The position numbers and the translations under genes are program-made. Source: an uncultured Methanobrevibacter sp. (GTDB lineage: Archaea > Methanobacteriota > Methanobacteria > Methanobacteriales > Methanobacteriaceae). Taken from it: a DNA stretch of 64,000 bases. This document shows positions 60,211-64,000 of this stretch, in pieces; position 1 is the first letter of the stretch; every line of letters starts with the position of its first letter. The DNA lies in assembly GCF_947169325.1 (NCBI RefSeq), contig NZ_CAMVPN010000005.1, positions 1-64,000 on the forward strand, read 5' to 3'. The notes beneath the pieces are model-generated. The model was not told the origin of the DNA. It worked only from the letters and a program-made list of their open reading frames with translations, and made no database searches.

Positions 60211-61076
60211 TCTATCTCAATAATCTGCTTTTTACTGGTTTTTAATGTTATGATTGTAATTTCGGGTTTGCAATTGACTCTTATTCTGAATGAATTTGTT
60301 CCAAGGCCTTTGCTTGTATACTGAATCATGTTGCCGACCTTATAAAGTCCGACAGGATATCTTGTTGAATTCGGACCTCTGAAGGGGGTTGTTTCAAATT
60401 TAGGTATTATGAATTGGCCTCCATGGGAATGGCCTGAAATCTGAAGGTCAAACAATTCTGTTTGTGAAGACTGCTTTGCAAAATCAGGTTCATGGGCAAG
60501 CAATATTGAAGGTATGTCTTTAGGCATTTTTGCAATTACCTTGTCCAAATCATCGGCACATACTGTACTGGAGTCGACTCCACAGAGATTGAGGCAGTCA
60601 TCACCTTTTTTAAAGGTATGGACATCATTGCTTAAATCAACAATGTCTGCAGCCTTGAATATATTTCTGACCCTTTCAGCACTCATCCAATGGTCGTGAT
60701 TTCCCAAAACTCCGAATTTGCCGTCCTTTGCTGTCAGCTTTTTCAATGAGTTTTCCAGAGCTTTGTCATAGTCATGCAGATTATATGAAAAGTAGTCACC
60801 GGTAAGTGTGACAATGTCAACGTTCAAGGTGTTGGCATAATCAATCAGCTCATCGAGATATTCTGGATTAATCCACTGGCCGAGATGGATATCGGTCAGA
60901 TTTAAAATACGGTAATTGTTAAAATTCCACCCCAGGTTCTTCAGTTCGATGTCAACTTCAACGATGTCGATTTTTTTCTCTGTAAATTTCTTGTCCGGAA
61001 GCGAATAGGTCATTGCATCCTGAATTCCTTGACGGACTTTCATTGCAGCCGGCCGCTCTATATCTTCATCTTTCAT
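60207..61076 (-). CDS. Calcineurin-like metallophosphoesterase
   Basis: This 289-residue protein has the full metal motif set: LTDIHLGQW (about 60-68), TGDYFSYN, LGNHDHW, LLAHEPDF and SGHSHGGQF. It resembles the YkuE/LpxH-like phosphoesterases of membrane lipids, though the short N-terminal part lacks a helix and may bind at the membrane surface. It lies upstream of, and overlaps, the membrane phosphodiesterase gene, so the two probably handle related phosphoester substrates. Substrate unknown. Confidence 0.87.
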   Translation of the reverse strand: MKDEDIERPAAMKVRQGIQDAMTYSLPDKKFTEKKIDIVEVDIELKNLGWNFNNYRILNLTDIHLGQWINPEYLDELIDYANTLNVDIVTLTGDYFSYNLHDYDKALENSLKKLTAKDGKFGVLGNHDHWMSAERVRNIFKAADIVDLSNDVHTFKKGDDCLNLCGVDSSTVCADDLDKVIAKMPKDIPSILLAHEPDFAKQSSQTELFDLQISGHSHGGQFIIPKFETTPFRGPNSTRYPVGLYKVGNMIQYTSKGLGTNSFRIRVNCKPEITIITLKTSKKQIIEIE

Positions 61077-61155
61077 TAAATAATGTTTACTTTCTGAAAC
61101 TATTTATAATTTTAAATACAAACATTTAGATGTTATTATAAATTAAGTGATTATT

Positions 61156-62346
61156 ATGCTTCAAATTGCAGTTTGTGGAAAACCAAATGTTGGCAAATCA
61201 TCTTTTTTCAATTCAGCAACTGCATCTGGTGTAGAAATGGCAAACTATCCATTTACAACCATTGATGCGAATAAGGCTGTTGCTCATGTTATTAAGGATT
61301 GTCCATGTAAGGAATTGGGTGTTACATGCAATCCTCACAATTCAATCTGTCTTGACGGAAAAAGATTATTGCCGATTGAAATGATAGATGTTGCAGGATT
61401 GGTTCCTGGAGCACACGAAGGAAAAGGATTAGGTAATAAGTTTTTAGATGACTTAATGCAGGCTAAAGTATTCATAAATGTCATAGATGCTTCAGGTTCA
61501 ACAGACCTTGAAGGAAATCCTGTCGATGCCGGAAGTCACGACCCTCTTGAAGATGTGGACTTTCTTGAAAACGAGATTGTAATGTGGATGTATGGAATCC
61601 TGTCAAGAAATTGGATAAGGCTTGTAAGAAAGATAAGTGCTGAACACCTTGACATTGCAAAGGTATTGTTTGACCAGCTGTCAGGTACAGGAATAGCCAT
61701 TGAAGATATAATCGAAGCTAAAAGGACAATTGAACCTGACTTCAACAAATGGGAAGAAGAGGATTTGATTGAACTTACCCGTAACATTTTGCATATTGCA
61801 AAACCGATGATGATTATTGCAAACAAGGCTGATCTTCCGACTTCAGCGGAAAACATTGAAAGAATCAAGGCAAAATATCCTAATGTCATTCCTACTTCAG
61901 CTGGTTCAGAGCTTGCACTTGTAAATGCTGCAAAAGCAGGTTTGATTAGCTATTTGCCTGGTGATGATCATTTTGACATATTGAAACCTGAAGAATTGTC
62001 TGAAGCTCAGCTTAAGGGTTTGGAATATATTCAGACCAACATTTTGGACAAGTATGGAAGCACCGGCGTTCAGGATGCTTTAAACTACGGTATTTTTGAA
62101 TTGCTTGACCAAATCGTTGTCTACCCTGTTCAGGATGAAAACAAGTACACTGACCAGAAGGGCAATGTGCTTCCAGATGGAATACTGCTTAAAAACGGTT
62201 CAAATCCTCGTGAACTGGCATATCTTGTCCACACTGACATAGGAGATAAGTTCATGCACGCCGTTGATGCAAGATCAAAGATGCGCATAGCCAGTGACTA
62301 TGAGCTTAAGGACGGCGACATCATAAGCATCATTACAAGAGGATGA
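61156..62346 (+). CDS. YchF/Obg-like redox-linked GTPase/ATPase
   Basis: It has about 396 residues from ATG 61156. G1 is [10 protein letters not shown] (residues 7-16), G3 is [12 protein letters not shown], and G4 is NKAD. The sequence ends with a TGS domain (about 310-396; [18 protein letters not shown]). A Cys-rich stretch [15 protein letters not shown] (about 51-65) after switch I is typical of archaeal members. The family binds ribosomes and is linked to translation and oxidative stress. GTGAT upstream of ATG is the SD site, making GTG 61147 unlikely. Confidence 0.93.
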   Translation: MLQIAVCGKPNVGKSSFFNSATASGVEMANYPFTTIDANKAVAHVIKDCPCKELGVTCNPHNSICLDGKRLLPIEMIDVAGLVPGAHEGKGLGNKFLDDLMQAKVFINVIDASGSTDLEGNPVDAGSHDPLEDVDFLENEIVMWMYGILSRNWIRLVRKISAEHLDIAKVLFDQLSGTGIAIEDIIEAKRTIEPDFNKWEEEDLIELTRNILHIAKPMMIIANKADLPTSAENIERIKAKYPNVIPTSAGSELALVNAAKAGLISYLPGDDHFDILKPEELSEAQLKGLEYIQTNILDKYGSTGVQDALNYGIFELLDQIVVYPVQDENKYTDQKGNVLPDGILLKNGSNPRELAYLVHTDIGDKFMHAVDARSKMRIASDYELKDGDIISIITRG

Positions 62347-62363
62347 TTCCTCTTCTTTTTTTT
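62337..62363 (+). terminator. Hairpin plus T-tract after the YchF gene
   Basis: AAGAGGA (62337-62343) pairs with TCCTCTT (62348-62354) over a 4-base loop that spans the stop codon, and T9 follows. Confidence 0.6.
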
Positions 62364-62388
62364 AATTTTGACATTAACGATTGGGTTT

Positions 62389-63792
62389 TTAGATTTCCAT
62401 TATTCTTAAGTAATTTGTTCTTTTTGCCTCACCTATCGGAAATCCGCCGGTTATTATGATTAAATCTCCCTTATTCAGGTCAAATTCTTTCTCTGCCATT
62501 TTTCTTGCATTTTCAACCATTTTGTCAGTGCTTTTGTAAATGTCTGTTATCACGGGTTTCACACCAAAGTTTAAGACGACCTTCTCGGCAATGTGGCTGG
62601 ACGGACAGCAGGCCAATATGATACAGTCCGGTCTCAGATTACTGATTCTGCTGGCAGTAAATCCTGTCATTGTAGTTGTAACTATTGCCTTGACGTCCGT
62701 ATATTCAACGGCTCCCACAACTAGTCTTGCAATGGTGTCGCTGATGGCTATGTCTCCCTTGTATTCGAAATGTTTGGTATAGTCAATGGTAGATTCCACA
62801 TATTTGCATGTTCTGCTCATTATTTCAACTGCCTCTACCGGATATTTTCCGACAGTGGTTTCTCCGGACAGCATCACACAGTCAGTACCATCCAATACTG
62901 CATTGGCAACGTCTGAAATCTCTGCTCTTGATGGTCTTGGGCTTTCATACATGGATGCAAGCATTTCTGTAGCGACAATGGCAAACTTGCCTTTTTCACG
63001 GCATTTTCTGATGATGCTCTTTTGAAGTGTCGGAAGCTCTTCCATAGGAACTTCGACTCCAAGGTCTCCCCGGGCAACCATGATGCCGTCGGATTCATCG
63101 ATGATTTCATCAATGTTTTCGATGCCTATGTTGCTTTCGATTTTGGAAATGATGCAGGAATCTCCTCCTGCTTCTTCAATTATTTTACGGGCTTCAATTA
63201 CATCTTCTTTTCTATTCACAAATGATAATGCTAAATAATCGCAGGAGTGCTGGGCTGCAAAGGTAATGTCGTTTTTGTCTGTTTCGCTCATGAAATCCAG
63301 TTTCAAATCGACCCCTGGAACATTAATGGTCTTGTGGTCTTGGATTTTACCGTCTCCCAATGCTTTCAATATGACATAATCGTTTTTCTTCTCGATTACT
63401 TCCAATTCAAGCAATGCATTGTCTATGAGGACCTTGTCACCCACTTCAATAAAATCAATTGCTTCGCTGTGATTTACTCCGAATTCCTCTTCATTTCCAA
63501 CTATGCAGTTCTTGCTCATCTTGATGGTGTCTCCTTTTTGAAGGGAGACTCCTTCGTCTTTAAATTTCAAAGTTCGAAACTCAGATCCTTTTGTATCATA
63601 CAGAATGGCAATAGGGGCATTGCAGGCTTTACGCACATTACGAATATTGTCTATTGTTTTCAATATGCAATCGTGTGTGGCATGGCTGAGATTAATACGT
63701 GCGCAGTCCATACCTTTGTTGACCATTTTACTCATTACCTCAACTGAATCGGATGCCGGACCAATGCTGCATATTATTTTTGTTTTTTTCAC
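62389..63792 (-). CDS. pyk: Pyruvate kinase
   Basis: This 467-residue enzyme has the full set of motifs: TKIICSIGPASDSVEVM at the start, MDCARINLSHA, ILYDTKGSEFRT, ISKIESNIGIENI, MVARGDLGVEVPME, ATEMLASMYESPRPSRAEIS and VMLSGETTVGKYP. The C-terminal domain covers about 340-467. It makes pyruvate and ATP from PEP; in methanogens it links PEP to pyruvate use in biosynthesis. The start is GTG 63792 with GAGATGAT as SD site. Its stop is near the YchF hairpin. Confidence 0.97.
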   Translation of the reverse strand: MKKTKIICSIGPASDSVEVMSKMVNKGMDCARINLSHATHDCILKTIDNIRNVRKACNAPIAILYDTKGSEFRTLKFKDEGVSLQKGDTIKMSKNCIVGNEEEFGVNHSEAIDFIEVGDKVLIDNALLELEVIEKKNDYVILKALGDGKIQDHKTINVPGVDLKLDFMSETDKNDITFAAQHSCDYLALSFVNRKEDVIEARKIIEEAGGDSCIISKIESNIGIENIDEIIDESDGIMVARGDLGVEVPMEELPTLQKSIIRKCREKGKFAIVATEMLASMYESPRPSRAEISDVANAVLDGTDCVMLSGETTVGKYPVEAVEIMSRTCKYVESTIDYTKHFEYKGDIAISDTIARLVVGAVEYTDVKAIVTTTMTGFTASRISNLRPDCIILACCPSSHIAEKVVLNFGVKPVITDIYKSTDKMVENARKMAEKEFDLNKGDLIIITGGFPIGEAKRTNYLRIMEI

Positions 63793-63870
63793 ATTATCAT
63801 CTCGAATGTTTGATTTTGAAGATAATCTTTCAAATTATTCCCAACTGATTAATAGTTATGTAAGTGAATG

Positions 63871-63999
63871 TTAAATAATTTGTGAATGGGTAGATATTGA
63901 CATTAACGTTTGCCTTTGGCCATTTAAACTTGCTTTTTGAAACCCCTTGATATATATCCACGCTTGAAAGCAATTTTGATTTGCATAATCGTCGTCGTT
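63871..63999 (-). CDS. Possible C-terminal end of a gene cut by the right window edge
   Basis: The minus-strand frame is open from base 63999 to TAA 63871-63873, 42 codons, and gives QNCFQAWIYIKGFQKASLNG and a short tail THSQII. An open run of this length can occur by chance in such AT-rich DNA, and no family is recognised. If real, the gene would lie upstream of pyk. The remaining spacer 63793-63870 shows only pyk leader sequence. Confidence 0.25.
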   Translation of the reverse strand, partial: NDDDYANQNCFQAWIYIKGFQKASLNGQRQTLMSISTHSQII

Positions 64000-64000
64000 A

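Noticed and set aside
62368-63908. Identical 12-mers TTGACATTAACG at 62368-62379 and 63897-63908 flanking pyk
   Set aside because: A 12-base match in AT-rich DNA of this size is not rare, one copy may lie in a reading frame, and no target duplication or mobile gene is between them.

Overview
The window comes from an AT-rich methanogenic archaeon of the order Methanobacteriales, most likely a gut or rumen Methanobrevibacter. Supporting genes are F420-dependent methylene-H4MPT dehydrogenase (mtd), coenzyme F430 synthesis (cfbB), methanogenesis marker protein 12, a fused Fae-Hps enzyme, two Mur-ligase-like proteins of the pseudomurein type, archaeal RFC, Hef, fused Kae1-Bud32, the archaeal S15-RecJ pair and several secreted adhesin-like proteins. 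No rRNA, CRISPR array, insertion sequence or prophage was found. One tRNA (Val, anticodon UAC) is present.

Layout. 1-6.1 kb: end of ilvC, marker 12, an Sm-like protein, a 47-aa protein, surE, a membrane-anchored endonuclease-fold protein, a Wzy-like polymerase and cfbB. 6.1-16.4 kb: thrS, fae-hps, a zinc-ribbon protein, a coiled-coil protein, a large surface protein without a standard start codon, an iron-sulfur flavoprotein, a flippase, then modE-ferredoxin-hisB. 16.5-24.1 kb: mtd, tRNA-Val, ilvE, uppP, a CobT-like protein, kae1-bud32, an XTP pyrophosphatase and rpsO. 24.1-29.6 kb: RecJ-like, aconitase X and the two Mur ligases. 29.6-41.6 kb: a PNPOx-like flavoprotein, hef, the hisS-hisI-PIN/KH ATPase-isomerase operon, a broken RhuM gene, aroE and rfcS-rfcL. 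41.7-52.1 kb: htpX, trmI, acyltransferase, esterase, a Cna-B surface protein, leuS-nadE, an NTF2-like protein and a Get3/ArsA ATPase. 52.1-64 kb: a 967-aa adhesin-like protein with small membrane proteins, cbiE, an HxlR regulator, a Zn-macrodomain plus SirTM sirtuin pair, a membrane phosphodiesterase with a metallophosphoesterase, a YchF GTPase and pyruvate kinase.

The most striking finding is a possible redox-regulated ADP-ribosylation circuit. A divergent HxlR regulator with an N-terminal cysteine sits beside a Zn-macrodomain/SirTM pair. Its intergenic spacer carries two 16-bp GTWAC-N6-GTWAC-type elements spaced 3 bp apart. The same double element, with the same distance to the TATA box, occurs 26 kb away in front of the PNPOx-like flavoprotein gene. 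Other items worth checking are a 20-bp motif repeated in three divergent spacers, two genes that seem to lack any ATG/GTG/TTG start (ATT and ATA used or mutated), an EF-hand loop inside HtpX, a MurT-like cysteine knuckle in a pseudomurein-type ligase, and bacterial-looking hairpin plus U-tract structures at many gene ends.
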